DNA from: Auanema rhodensis
Lineage: Eukaryota > Nematoda > Chromadorea > Rhabditida > Rhabditidae
NCBI GenBank assembly: GCA_964057225.1
Contig: OZ059899.1
Coordinates: 1,488,001 to 1,552,000 of the forward strand
Length of the DNA: 64,000 bases
Direction: 5' to 3'
The position numbers and the translations under genes are program-made. Positions 39,701-52,700 of this stretch are shown one piece after another; position 1 is the stretch's first letter, and each line of letters starts with the position of its first letter. Under the pieces are notes generated by a model. That model saw only the letters and a program-made list of their open reading frames with translations, ran no database searches and was not told the origin of the DNA.

Positions 39701-42373
39701 CTTTTTTCAAGGCAAAGACGATGGACAATGTTATTCAACGAAAAAATTATTCCTTCAGGGTGAAAATCGAGGATATAAGTGTGAACTTATATCAGTTGAT
39801 ATCTCGGTGCATTTTTAAGCTAGCGCAAATCTGATAACAGAGATCGACGCAGCTCAAAAATCCGCATCGAATGCACTATACTACATTGAGAAACGCTTAA
39901 TACAAAAATTAGTTATGATCGTTTGAAAAATGATGCATTAGTGTATGTTGAGTTTCCATGTACACTCAACAATGCTTCCAAAAACATTTTGACAAAAATT
40001 TTTTCGAAAAATTTCAAAATAATTTAGCAAAAAGTAGATGTTTTTAGATTCCATTTTTCAAGGCAAAGACGATGGACAATGTTATTCAACGAAAAAATCA
40101 TTTCTTCAGGGTGAAAATCGAGGATATATATGTGTGAACTTATATCAGTTGATATCTCGGTGCATTTTTAAGCTAGCGCAAATCTGATAACACAGATCGA
40201 CGCAGCTTAAAAATCCGCATCGAATGCACTATACTACATTGAGAAACGCTTAATACAAAAATTAGTTATGATCGTTTGAAAAATGATGCATTAGTGTATG
40301 TTGAGTTTCCATGTACACTCAACATTGCTTCCAAAAACATTTTGACAAAAATTTTTTCGAAAAATTTCAGAATAATTTAGCAAAAAGTAGATGTTTTTAG
40401 ATTCCTTTTTTCAAGGCAAAGATGATGGACAATGTTATTCAACGAAAAAATTATTTCTTCAGGGTGAAAATCGAGGATATAAGTGTGAACTTATATCAGT
40501 TGATATCTCGGTGCATTTTTAAGCTAGCGCAAATCTGATAACACAGATCGACGCAGCTTAAAAATCCGCATCGAATGCACTATACTACATTGAGAAACGC
40601 ATAATACAAAAATTAGTTATGATCGTTTGAAAAATGATGCATTAGTGTATGTTGAGTTTCCATGTACACTCAACATTGCTTCCAAAAACATTTTGACAAA
40701 AATTTTTTCGAAAAATTTCAAAATAATTTAGCAAAAAGTAGATGTTTTTAGATTCCTTTTTTCAAGGCAAAGACGATGGACAATGTTATTCAACGAAAAA
40801 ATTATTCCTTCAGGGTGAAAATCGAGGATATAAGTGTGAACTTATATCAGTTGATATCTCGGTGCATTTTTAAACTAGCGCAAATCTGATAACAGAGATC
40901 GACGCAGCTTAAAAATCCGCATCGAATGCACTATACTACATTAAGAAACGCTTAATACAAAAATTAGTTATGATCGTTTGAAAAATGATGCATTAGTGTA
41001 TGTTGAGTTTCCATGTACACTCAACAATGCTTCCAAAAACATTTTGACAAAAATTTTTTCGAAAAATTTCAAAATAATTTAGCAAAAAGTAGATGTTTTT
41101 AGATTCCATTTTTCAAGGCAAAGACGATGGACAATGTTATTCAACGAAAAAATTATTTCTTCAGGGTGAAAATCGAGGATATAAGTGTGAACTTATATCA
41201 GTTGATATCTCGGTGCATTTTTAAGCTAGCGCAAATCTGATAACACAGATCGACGCAGCTTAAAAATCCGCATCGAATGCACTATACTACATTGAGAAAC
41301 GCATAATACAAAAATTAGTTATGATCGTTTGAAAAATGATGCATTAGTGTATGTTGAGTTTCCATGTACACTCAACATTGGTTCCAAAAACATTTTGACA
41401 AAAATTTTTTCGAAAAATTTCAAAATAATTTAGCAAAAAGTAGATGTTTTTAGATTCCTTTTTTCAAGGCAAAGACGATGGACAATGTTATTCAACGAAA
41501 AAATTATTCCTTCAGGGTGAAAATCGAGGATATAAGTGTGAACTTATATCAGTTGATATCTCGGTGCATTTTTAAACTAGCGCAAATCTGATAACAGAGA
41601 TCGACGCAGCTTAAAAATCCGCATCGAATGCACTATACTACATTAAGAAACGCTTAATACAAAAATTAGTTATGATCGTTTGAAAAATGATGCATTAGTG
41701 TATGTTGAGTTTCCATGTACACTCAACAATGCTTCCAAAAACATTTTGACAAAAATTTTTTCGAAAAATTTCAAAATAATTTAGCAAAAAGTAGATGTTT
41801 TTAGATTCCATTTTTCAAGGCAAAGACGATGGACAATGTTATTCAACGAAAAAATTATTTCTTCAGGGTGAAAATCGAGGATATAAGTGTGAACTTATAT
41901 CAGTTGATATCTCGGTGCATTTTTAAGCTAGCGCAAATCTGATAACACAGATCGACGCAGCTTAAAAATCCGCATCGAATGCACTATACTACATTGAGAA
42001 ACGCTTAATACAAAAATTAGTTATGATCGTTTGAAAAATGATGCATTAGTGTATGTTGAGTTTCCATGTACACTCAACATTGCTTCCAAAAACATTTTGA
42101 CAAAAATTTTTTCGAAAAATTTCAGAATAATTTAGCAAAAAGTAGATGTTTTTAGATTCCTTTTTTCAAGGCAAAGACGATGGACAATGTTATTCAACGA
42201 AAAAATTATTTCTTCAGGGTGAAAATCGAGGATATAAGTGTGAACTTATATCAGTTGATATCTCGGTGCATTTTTAAGCTAGCGCAAATCTGATAACACA
42301 GATCGACGCAGCTTAAAAATCCGCATCGAATGCACTATACTACATTGAGAAACGCTTAATACAAAAATTAGTT
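30789..42373 (+). repeat. Loose 10-12-monomer satellite block (k=87-119)
   Basis: Markers of this block are cgcataatac, ttattcc, taacagag with cagctcaaaa, and caacaatg with ccattttt. A run of cctttattc unit, then ctcaaaa unit, then caacaatg unit starts at k=87, 97 and 108, giving 10- and 11-monomer spacings. Units 101-103 (35703-36755), marked by aaatcatttc, aaagatgatgg and ttaaactagc, recur as 113-115 (39915-40969), twelve monomers away. Units 115-116 and 117-118 form a further 2-monomer repeat. Copies differ by scattered private changes, so this block looks older or more reshuffled than the left end. Confidence 0.8.
40121..40140 (+). other. +2-bp hybrid junction in monomer k=113
   Basis: The usual aggatataagtgtgaact is replaced by aggatatatatgtgtgaact, two bases longer. 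The left half matches the common form and the right half matches the B form ggtatatatgtgtg. All downstream units are shifted by 2 bp relative to upstream ones. The simplest reading is an exchange or template switch between A-form and B-form units misaligned by one TA step inside hairpin 2. Confidence 0.8.
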
Positions 42374-43426
42374 ATGATCGTTTGAAAAATGATGCATTAG
42401 TGTATGTTGAGTTTCCATGTACACTCAACATTGCTTCCAAAAACATTTTGACAAAAATTTTTTCGAAAAATTTCAAAATAATTTAGCAAAAAGTAGATGT
42501 TTTTAGATTCCTTTTTTCAAGGCAAAGACGATGGACAATGTTATTCAACGAAAAAATTATTTCTTCAGGGTGAAAATCGAGGATATAAGTGTGAACTTAT
42601 ATCAGTTGATATCTCGGTGCATTTTTAAGCTAGCGCAAATCTGATAACACAGATCGACGCAGCTTAAAAATCCGCATCGAATGCACTATACTACATTGAG
42701 AAACGCTTAATACAAAAATTAGTTATGATCGTTTGAAAAATGATGCATTAGTGTATGTTGAGTTTCCATGTACACTCAACATTGCTTCCAAAAACATTTT
42801 GACAAAAATTTTTTCGAAAAATTTCAAAATAATTTAGCAAAAAGTAGATGTTTTTAGATTCCATTTTTCAAGGCAAAGACGATGGACAATGTTATTCAAC
42901 GAAAAAATTATTTCTTCAGGGTGAAAATCGAGGATATAAGTGTGAACTTATATCAGTTGATATCTCGGTGCATTTTTAAGCTAGCGCAAATCTGATAACA
43001 CAGATCGACGCAGCTTAAAAATCCGCATCGAATGCACTATACTACATTGAGAAACGCTCAATACAAAAATTAGTTATGATCGTTTGAAAAATGATGCATT
43101 AGTGTATGTTGAGTTTCCATGTACACTCAACATTGCTTCCAAAAACATTTTGACAAAAATTTTTTCGAAAAATTTCAAAATAATTTAGCAAAAAGTAGAT
43201 GTTTTTAGATTCCATTTTTCAAGGCAAAGACGATGGACAATGTTATTCAACGAAAAAATTATTTCTTCAGGGTGAAAATCGAGGATATAAGTGTGAACTT
43301 ATATCAGTTGATATCTCGGTGCATTTTTAAGCTAGCGCAAATCTGATAACACAGATCGACGCAGCTTAAAAATCCGCATCGAATGCACTATACTACATTG
43401 AGAAACGCTTAATACAAAAATTAGTT
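42374..43426 (+). repeat. Island of left-end monomer types F, E, E (k=120-122)
   Basis: Three units have ttatttc, caaaataa and either cctttttt or ccattttt, and lack the cagag, ttattcc and cgcataatac markers of the preceding block. They match units of the first 13 kb. Unit 121 has a private cgctcaatac near 43056. This implies transfer or duplication from the left part of the array, or a surviving ancestral stretch. Confidence 0.75.
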
Positions 43427-43777
43427 ATGATCGTTTGAAGAATGATGCATTAGTGTATGTTGAGTTTCCATGTACACTCAACATTGCTTCCAAAAACATT
43501 TTGACAAAAATTTTTTCGAAACATTTCAAAATAATTTAGCAAAAAGTAGATGTTTTTAGATTCCTTTTTTCAAGGCAAAAACGATGGACAATGTTATTCA
43601 ACGAAAAAATTAATTCTTCAGGGTGAAAATCGGGTATATATGTGTGAACTTATATCAGTTGATATCTCGGTGCATTTTTAAGCTAGCGCAAATCTGATAA
43701 CACAGATCGACGCAGCTTGAAAATCCGCATCGAATGCACTATACTACATTGAGAAACGCTTAATACAAAAATTAGTT

Positions 43778-44128
43778 ATGATCGTTTGAAAAATGATGCA
43801 TTAGTGTATGTTGAGTTTCCATGTACACTCAACATTGTTTCCAAAAACATTTTGACAAAAATTTTTTTGAAAAATTTCAGAATAATTTAGCAAAAAGTAG
43901 CTGTTTTTAGATTCCATTTTTCAAGGCAAAGACGATGGACAATGTTATTCAACGAAAAAATTATTTCTTCAGGGTGAAAATCGAGGATATAAGTGTGAAC
44001 TTATATCAGTTGATATCTCGGTGCATTTTTAAGCTAGCGCAAATCTGATAACACAGATCGACGCAGCTTAAAAATCCGCATCGAATGCACTATACTACAT
44101 TGAGAAACGCTTAATACAAAAATTAGTT
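43778..44128 (+). repeat. Chimeric G/E monomer (k=124)
   Basis: The left part to about p124 is G type (tgtttcc, tttttttgaa, tagctg). The right part from about p146 is E type (tttttcaagg, gatggac, caacgaaa, ttatttc). The breakpoint lies between p124 and p146. The next unit (k=125) is a G type through its p190 segment, so the pair shows within-monomer exchange. Confidence 0.8.
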
Positions 44129-47100
44129 ATGATCGTTTGAAAAATGATGCATTAGTGTATGTTGAGTTTCCATGTACACTCAACATTGTTTCCAAAAACA
44201 TTTTGACAAAAATTTTTTTGAAAAATTTCAGAATAATTTAGCAAAAAGTAGCTGTTTTTAGATTCCATTTTTCGAGGCAAAGACGATAGACAATGTTATT
44301 CAACAAGAAAATTAATTCTTCAGGGTGAAAATCGAGGATATAAGTGTGAACTTATATCAGTTGATATCTCGGTGCATTTTTAAGCTAGCGCAAATCTGAT
44401 AACACAGATCGACGCAGCTTAAAAATCCGCATCGAATGCACTATACTACATTGAGAAACGCTTAATACAAAAATTAGTTATGATCGTTTGAAAAATGATG
44501 CATTAGTGTATGTTGAGTTTCCATGTACACTCAACATTGCTTCCAAAAACATTTTGACAAAAATTTTTTCGAAAAATTTCAAGATAATTTAGCAAAAAGT
44601 AGATGTTTTTAGATTCCATTTCTCAAGGCAAAGACGATAGACAATGTTATTCAACGAAAAAATTAATTCTTCAGGGTGAAAATCGAGGATATAAGTGTGA
44701 ACTTATATCAGTTGATATCTCGGTGCATTTTTAAGCTAGCGCAAATCTGATAACACAGATCGACGCAGCTTAAAAATCCGCATCGAATGCACTATACTAC
44801 ATTGAGAAACACTTGATACAAAAATTAGTTATGATCGTTTGAAAAATGATGCATTAGTGTATGTTGAGTTTCCATGTACACTCAACATTGCTTCCAAAAA
44901 CATTTTGACAAAAATTTTTTCGAAAAATTTCAAAATAATTTAGCAAAAAGTAGATGTTTTAAGATTCCATTTTTCGAGGCAAAGACGATGGACAATGTTA
45001 TTCAACGAAAAAATTGATTCTTCAGGGTGAAAATCGAGGATATAAGTGTGAACTTATATCAGTTGATATCTCGGTGCATTTTTAAGCTAGCGCAAATCTG
45101 ATAACACAGATCGACGCAGCTTAAAAATCCGCATCGAATGCACTATACTACATTGAGAAACGCTTAATACACAAATTAGTTATGATCGTTTGAAAAATGA
45201 TGCATTAGTGTATGTTGAGTTTCCATGTACACTCAACATTGCTTCCAAAAACATTTTGACAAAAATTTTTTCGAAAAATTTCAAAATAATTTAGCAAAAA
45301 GTAGATGTTTTTAGATTCCTTTTTTCAAGGCAAAGACGATGGACAATGTTATTCAACGAAAAAATTAATTCTTCAGGGTGAAAATCGAGGATATAAGTGT
45401 GAACTTATATCAGTTGATATCTCGGTGCATTTTTAAGCTAGCGCAAATCTGATAACACAGATCGACGCAGCTTAAAAATCCGCATCGAATGCACTATTCC
45501 ACATTGAGAAAGGCTTAATACAAAAATTAGTTATGATCGTTTGAAAAATGATGCATTAGTGTATGTGGAGTTTCCATGTACACTCAACATTGTTTCCAAA
45601 AACATTTTGACAAAAATTTTTTTGAAAAATTTCAGAATAATTTAGCAAAAAGTAGCTGTTTTTAGATTCCATTTTTCGAGGCAAAGACGATAGACAATGT
45701 TATTCAACAAGAAAATTAATTCTTCAGGGTGAAAATCGAGGATATAAGTGTGAACTTATATCAGTTGATATCTCGGTGCATTTTTAAGCTAGCGCAAATC
45801 TGATAACACAGATCGACGCAGCTTAAAAATCCGCATCGAATGCACTATACTACATCGAGAAAGGCTTAATACAAAAATTAGTTATGATCGTTTGAAAAAT
45901 GATGCATTAGTGTATGTTGAGTTTCCATGTACACTCAACATTGCTTCCAAAAACATTTTGACAAAAATTTTTTCGAAAAATTTCAGAATAATTTAGCAAA
46001 AAGTAGATGTTTTTAGATTTCATTTTTTAAGGCAAAGACGATGGACAATGTTATTCAACAAAAAAATTAATTCTTCAGGGTGAAAATCGAGGATATAAGT
46101 GTGAACTTATATCAGTTGATATCTCGGTGCATTTTTAAGCTAGCGCAAATCTGATAACACAGATCGACGCAGCTTAAAAATCCGCATCGAATGCACTATA
46201 CTACATTGAGAAACGCTTAAAACACAAATTAGTTATGATCGTTTGAAAAATGATGCATTAGTGTATGTTGAGTTTCCATGTACACTCAACATTGCTTCCA
46301 AGAACATTTTGACAAAAATTTTTTCGAAAAATTTCAAAATAATTTAGCAAAAAGTAGATGTTTTTAGATTCCATTTTTCAAGGCAAAAACGATGGACAAT
46401 GTTATTCAACAAGAAAATTAATTCTTCAGGGTGAAAATCGAGGATATAAGTGTGAACTTATATCAGTTGATATCTCGGTGCATTTTTAAGCTAGCGCAAA
46501 TCTGATAACACAGATCGACGCAGCTTAAAAATCCGCATCGAATGCACTATACTACATTGAGAAACGCTTAATACACAAATTAGTTATGATCGTTTGAAAA
46601 ATGATGCATTAGTGTATGTTGAGTTTCCATGTACACTCAACATTGCTTCCAAAAACATTTTGACAAAAATTTTTTCGAAAAATTTCAAAATAATTTAGCA
46701 AAAAGTAGATGTTTTTAGATTCCTTTTTTCAAGGCAAAGACGATGGACAATGTTATTCAACGAAAAAATTAATTCTTCAGGGTGAAAATCGAGGATATAA
46801 GTGTGAACTTATATCAGTTGATATCTCGGTGCATTTTTAAGCTAGCGCAAATCTGATAACACAGATCGACGCAGCTTAAAAATCCGCATCGAATGCACTA
46901 TTCCACATTGAGAAAGGCTTAATACAAAAATTAGTTATGATCGTTTGAAAAATGATGCATTAGTGTATGTGGAGTTTCCATGTACACTCAACATTGTTTC
47001 CAAAAACATTTTGACAAAAATTTTTTTGAAAAATTTCAGAATAATTTAGCAAAAAGTAGCTGTTTTTAGATTCTATTTTTCGAGGCAAAGACGATAGACA

Positions 47101-49042
47101 ATGTTATTCAACAAGAAAATTAATTCTTCAGGGTGAAAATCGAGGATATAAGTGTGAACTTATATCAGTTGATATCTCGGTGCATTTTTAAGCTAGCGCA
47201 AATCTGATAACACAGATCGACGCAGCTTAAAAATCCGCATCGAATGCACTATACTACATCGAGAAAGGCTTAATACAAAAATTAGTTATGATCGTTTGAA
47301 AAATGATGCATTAGTGTATGTTGAGTTTCCATGTACACTCAACATTGCTTCCAAGAACATTTTGACAAAAATTTTTTCGAAAAATTTCAAAATAATTTAG
47401 CAAAAAGTAGATGTTTTTAGATTCCATTTTTCAAGGCAAAAACGATGGACAATGTTATTCAACAAGAAAATTAATTCTTCAGGGTGAAAATCGAGGATAT
47501 AAGTGTGAACTTATATCAGTTGATATCTCGGTGCATTTTTAAGCTAGCGCAAATCTGATAACACAGATCGACGCAGCTTAAAAATCCGCATCGAATGCAC
47601 TATACTACATTGAGAAACGCTTAATACACAAATTAGTTATGATCGTTTGAAAAATGATGCATTAGTGTATGTTGAGTTTCCATGTACACTCAACATTGCT
47701 TCCAAAAACATTTTGACAAAAATTTTTTCGAAAAATTTCAAAATAATTTAGCAAAAAGTAGATGTTTTTAGATTCCTTTTTTCAAGGCAAAGACGATGGA
47801 CAATGTTATTCAACGAAAAAATTAATTCTTCAGGGTGAAAATCGAGGATATAAGTGTGAACTTATATCAGTTGATATCTCGGTGCATTTTTAAGCTAGCG
47901 CAAATCTGATAACACAGATCGACGCAGCTTAAAAATCCGCATCGAATGCACTATTCCACATTGAGAAAGGCTTAATACAAAAATTAGTTATGATCGTTTG
48001 AAAAATGATGCATTAGTGTATGTGGAGTTTCCATGTACACTCAACATTGTTTCCAAAAACATTTTGACAAAAATTTTTTTGAAAAATTTCAGAATAATTT
48101 AGCAAAAAGTAGCTGTTTTTAGATTCTATTTTTCGAGGCAAAGACGATAGACAATGTTATTCAACAAGAAAATTAATTCTTCAGGGTGAAAATCGAGGAT
48201 ATAAGTGTGAACTTATATCAGTTGATATCTCGGTGCATTTTTAAGCTAGCGCAAATCTGATAACACAGATCGACGCAGCTTAAAAATCCGCATCGAATGC
48301 ACTATACTACATCGAGAAAGGCTTAATACAAAAATTAGTTATGATCGTTTGAAAAATGATGCATTAGTGTATGTTGAGTTTCCATGTACACTCAACATTG
48401 CTTCCAAAAACATTTTGACAAAAATTTTTTCGAAAAATTTCAGAATAATTTAGCAAAGAGTAGATGTTTTTAGATTTCATTTTTCAAGGCAAAGACGATG
48501 GACAATGTTATTCAACAAAAAAATTAATTCTTCAGGGTGAAAATCGAGGATATAAGTGTGAACTTATATCAGTTGATATCTCGGTGCATTTTTAAGCTAG
48601 CGCAAATCTGATAACACAGATCGACGCAGCTTAAAAATCCGCATCGAATGCACTATACTACATTGAGAAACGCTTAAAACACAAATTAGTTATGATCGTT
48701 TGAAAAATGATGCATTAGTGTATGTTGAGTTTCCATGTACACTCAACATTGCTTCCAAGAACATTTTGACAAAAATTTTTTCGAAAAATTTCAAAATAAT
48801 TTAGCAAAAAGTAGATGTTTTTAGATTCCATTTTTCAAGGCAAAAACGATGGACAATGTTATTCAACGAAAAAATTAATTCTTCAGGGTGAAAATCGGGT
48901 ATATATGTGTGAACTTATATCAGTTGATATCTCGGTGCATTTTTAAGCTAGCGCAAATCTGATAACACAGATCGACGCAGCTTGAAAGTCCGCATCGAAT
49001 GCACTATACTACATTGAGAAACGCTTAATACAAAAATTAGTT

Positions 49043-49393
49043 ATGATCGTTTGAAAAATGATGCATTAGTGTATGTTGAGTTTCCATGTACACTCAACAT
49101 TGTTTCCAAAAACATTTTGACAAAAATTTTTTTGAAAAATTTCAGAATAATTTAGCAAAAAGTAGCTGTTTTTAGATTCCATTTTTCAAGGCAAAGACGA
49201 TGGACAATGTTATTCAACGAAAAAATTATTTCTTCAGGGTGAAAATCGAGGATATAAGTGTGAACTTATATCAGTTGATATCTCGGTGCATTTTTAAGCT
49301 AGCGCAAATCTGATAACACAGATCGACGCAGCTTAAAAATCCGCATCGAATGCACTATACTACATTGAGAAACGCTTAATACAAAAATTAGTT
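49043..49393 (+). repeat. Chimeric G/E monomer, second copy (k=139)
   Basis: This has the same G-left, E-right composition as unit 124 and the same B-like neighbour on its left, 5265 bp away. The unit before it differs from k=123 by ccaagaac and ccattttt at its left, so the neighbour was itself recombined after or during duplication. Confidence 0.8.
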
Positions 49394-49744
49394 ATGATCG
49401 TTTGAAAAATGATGCATTAGTGTATGTTGAGTTTCCATGTACACTCAACATTGCTTCCAAAAACATTTTGACAAAAATTTTTTCGAAAAATTTCAAAATA
49501 ATTTAGCAAAAAGTAGATGTTTTTAGATTCCTTTTTTCAAGGCAAAGACGATGGACAATGTTATTCAACGAAAAAATTATTTCTTCAGGGTGAAAATCGA
49601 GGATATAAGTGTGAACTTATATCAGTTGATATCTCGGTGCATTTTTAAGCTAGCGCAAATCTGATAACACAGATCGACGCAGCTTAAAAATCCGCATCGA
49701 ATGCACTATACTACATTGAGAAACGCTTAATACAAAAATTAGTT
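49394..49744 (+). repeat. F-type monomer at block boundary (k=140)
   Basis: This is a plain left-end F unit (caaaataa, cctttttt, ttatttc) between the G-rich mosaic and the right-hand block. It is the last unit in the window with the ttatttc allele that I found. Confidence 0.75.
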
Positions 49745-52700
49745 ATGATCCTTTGAAAAATGATGCATTAGTGTATGTTGAGTTTCCATGTACACTCAAC
49801 AATGCTTCCAAAAACATTTTGACAAAAATTTTTTCGAAAAATTTCAAAATAATTTAGCAAAAAGTAGATGTTTTTAGATTCCATTTTTCAAGGCAAAGAC
49901 GATGGACAATGTTATTCAACGAAAAAACTATTCCTTCAGGGTGAAAATCGAGGATATAAGTGTGAACTTATATCAGTTGATATCTCGGTGCATTTTTAAG
50001 CTAGCGCAAATCTAATAACACAGATCGACGCAGCTTAAAAATCCGCATCGAATGCACTAAACTACATTGAGAAACGCTTGATACAAAAATTAGTTATGAT
50101 CCTTTGAAAAATGATGCATTAGTGTATGTTGAGTTTCCATGTACACTCAACAATGCTTCCAAAAACATTTTGACAAAAATTTTTTCGAAAAATTTCAAAA
50201 TAATTTAGCAAAAAGTAGATGTTTTTAGATTCCATTTTTCAAGGCAAAGACGATGGACAATGTTATTCAACGAAAAAATTATTCCTTCAGGGTGAAAATC
50301 GAGGATATAAGTGTGAACTTATATCAGTTGATATCTCGGTGCATTTTTAAGCTAGCGCAAATCTGATAACACAGATCGACGCAGCTTAAAAATCCGCAGC
50401 GAATGCACTATACTACATTGAGAAACGCTCGATACAAAAATTAGTTATGATCGTTTGAAAAATGATGCATTAGTGTATGTTGAGTTTCCATGTACACTCA
50501 ACATTGCTTCCAAAAACATTTTGACAAAAATTTTTTCGAAAAATTTCAGAATAATTTAGCAAAAAGTAGATGTTTTTAGATTCCATTTTTCAAGGCAAAG
50601 ACGATGGACAATGTTATTCAACGAAAAAATTAATTCTTCAGGGTGAAAATCGAGGATATAAGTGTGAACTTATATCAGTTGATATCTCGGTGCATTTTTA
50701 AGCTAGCGCAAATCTAATAACACAGATCGACGCAGCTTAAAAATCCGCATCGAATGCACTAAACTACATTGAGAAACGCTTGATACAAAAATTAGTTATG
50801 ATCCTTTGAAAAATGATGCATTAGTGTATGTTGAGTTTCCATGTACACTCAACAATGCTTCCAAAAACATTTTGACAAAAATTTTTTCGAAAAATTTCAA
50901 AATAATTTAGCAAAAAGTAGATGTTTTTAGATTCCATTTTTCAAGGCAAAGACGATGGACAATGTTATTCAACGAAAAAATTATTCCTTCAGGGTGAAAA
51001 TCGAGGATATAAGTGTGAACTTATATCAGTTGATATCTCGGTGCATTTTTAAGCTAGCGCAAATCTGATAACACAGATCGACGCAGCTTAAAAATCCGCA
51101 GCGAATGCACTATACTACATTGAGAAACGCTCGATACAAAAATTAGTTATGATCGTTTGAAAAATGATGCATTAGTGTATGTTGAGTTTCCATGTACACT
51201 CAACATTGCTTCCAAAAACATTTTGACAAAAATTTTTTCGAAAAATTTCAGAATAATTTAGCAAAAAGTAGATGTTTTTAGATTTCATTTTTCAAGGCAA
51301 AGACGATGGACAATGTTATTCAACGAAAAAATTAATTCTTCAGGGTGAAAATCGAGGATATAAGTGTGAACTTATATCAGTTGATATCTCGGTGCATTTT
51401 TAAGCTAGCGCAAATCTGATAACACAGATCGACGCAGCTTAAAAATCCGCATCGAATGCACTATACTACATTGAGAAACGCTTAATACAAAAATTAGTTA
51501 TGATCCTTTGAAAAATGATGCATTAGTGTATGTTGAGTTTCCATGTACACTCAACAATGCTTCCAAAAACATTTTGACAAAAATTTTTTCGAAAAATTTC
51601 AAAATAATTTAGCAAAAAGTAGATGTTTTTAGATTCCATTTCTCAAGGCAAAGACGATGGACAATGTTATTCAACGAAAAAATTAATTCTTCAGGGTGAA
51701 AATCGAGGATATAAGTGTGAACTTATATCAGTTGATATCTCGGTGCATTTTTAAGCTAGCGCAAATCTAATAACACAGATCGACGCAGCTTAAAAATCCG
51801 CATCGAATGCACTAAACTACATTGAGAAACGCTTGATACAAAAATTAGTTATGATCGTTTGAAAAATGATGCATTAGTGTATGTTGAGTTTCCATGTACA
51901 CTCAACATTGCTTCCAAAAACATTTTGACAAAAATTTTTTCGAAAAATTTCAAAATAATTTAGCAAAAAATAGATGTTTTTAGATTCCATTTTTCAAGGC
52001 AAAGACGATGGACAATGTTATTCAACGAAAAAATTATTCCTTCAGGGTGAAAATCGAGGATATAAGTGTGAACTTATATCAGTTGATATCTCGGTGCATT
52101 TTTAAGCTAGCGCAAATCTGATAACACAGATCGACGCAGCTTGAAAATCCGCATCGAATGCACTAAACTACATTGAGAAACGCTTGATACAAAAATTAGT
52201 TATGATCGTTTGAAAAATGATGCATTAGTGTATGTTGAGTTTCCATGTACACTCAACATTGCTTCCAAAAACATTTTGACAAAAATTTTTTCGAAAAATT
52301 TCAGAATAATTTAGCGAAAAGTAGATGTTTTTAGATTCCATTTTTCAAGGCAAAGACGATGGACAATGTTATTCAACGAAAAAATTAATTCTTCAGGGTG
52401 AAAATCGAGGATATAAGTGTGAACTTATATCAGTTGATATCTCGGTGCATTTTTAAGCTAGCGCAAATCTGATAACACAGATCGACGCAGCTTAAAAATC
52501 CGCATCGAATGCACTATACTACATTGAGAAACGCTTAATACAAAAATTAGTTATGATCCTTTGAAAAATGATGCATTAGTGTATGTTGAGTTTCCATGTA
52601 CACTCAACAATGCTTCCAAAAACATTTTGACAAAAATTTTTTCGAAAAATTTCAAAATAATTTAGCAAAAAGTAGATGTTTTTAGATTCCATTTTCCAAG

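Larger units (their letters stand above)
43427..49393 (+). repeat. G-rich mosaic block with 3-, 7- and 15-monomer spacings (k=123-139)
   Basis: The block begins with B3 then a G/E chimera (k=123, 124) and ends with a B3-like unit then the same chimera (k=138, 139), 5265 bp or 15 monomers later. Inside, units 131-133 (46235-47287) match 134-136 (47288-48340) as a 1053-bp repeat marked by ccaagaac with caacaaga, actattccac, and gtatgtggag with ttctattttt. Units 129-131 and 136-138 are related at a 7-monomer spacing. Unit 126 has aacacttgat near 44810 and unit 127 has ttttaagatt near 44957. Confidence 0.8.
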
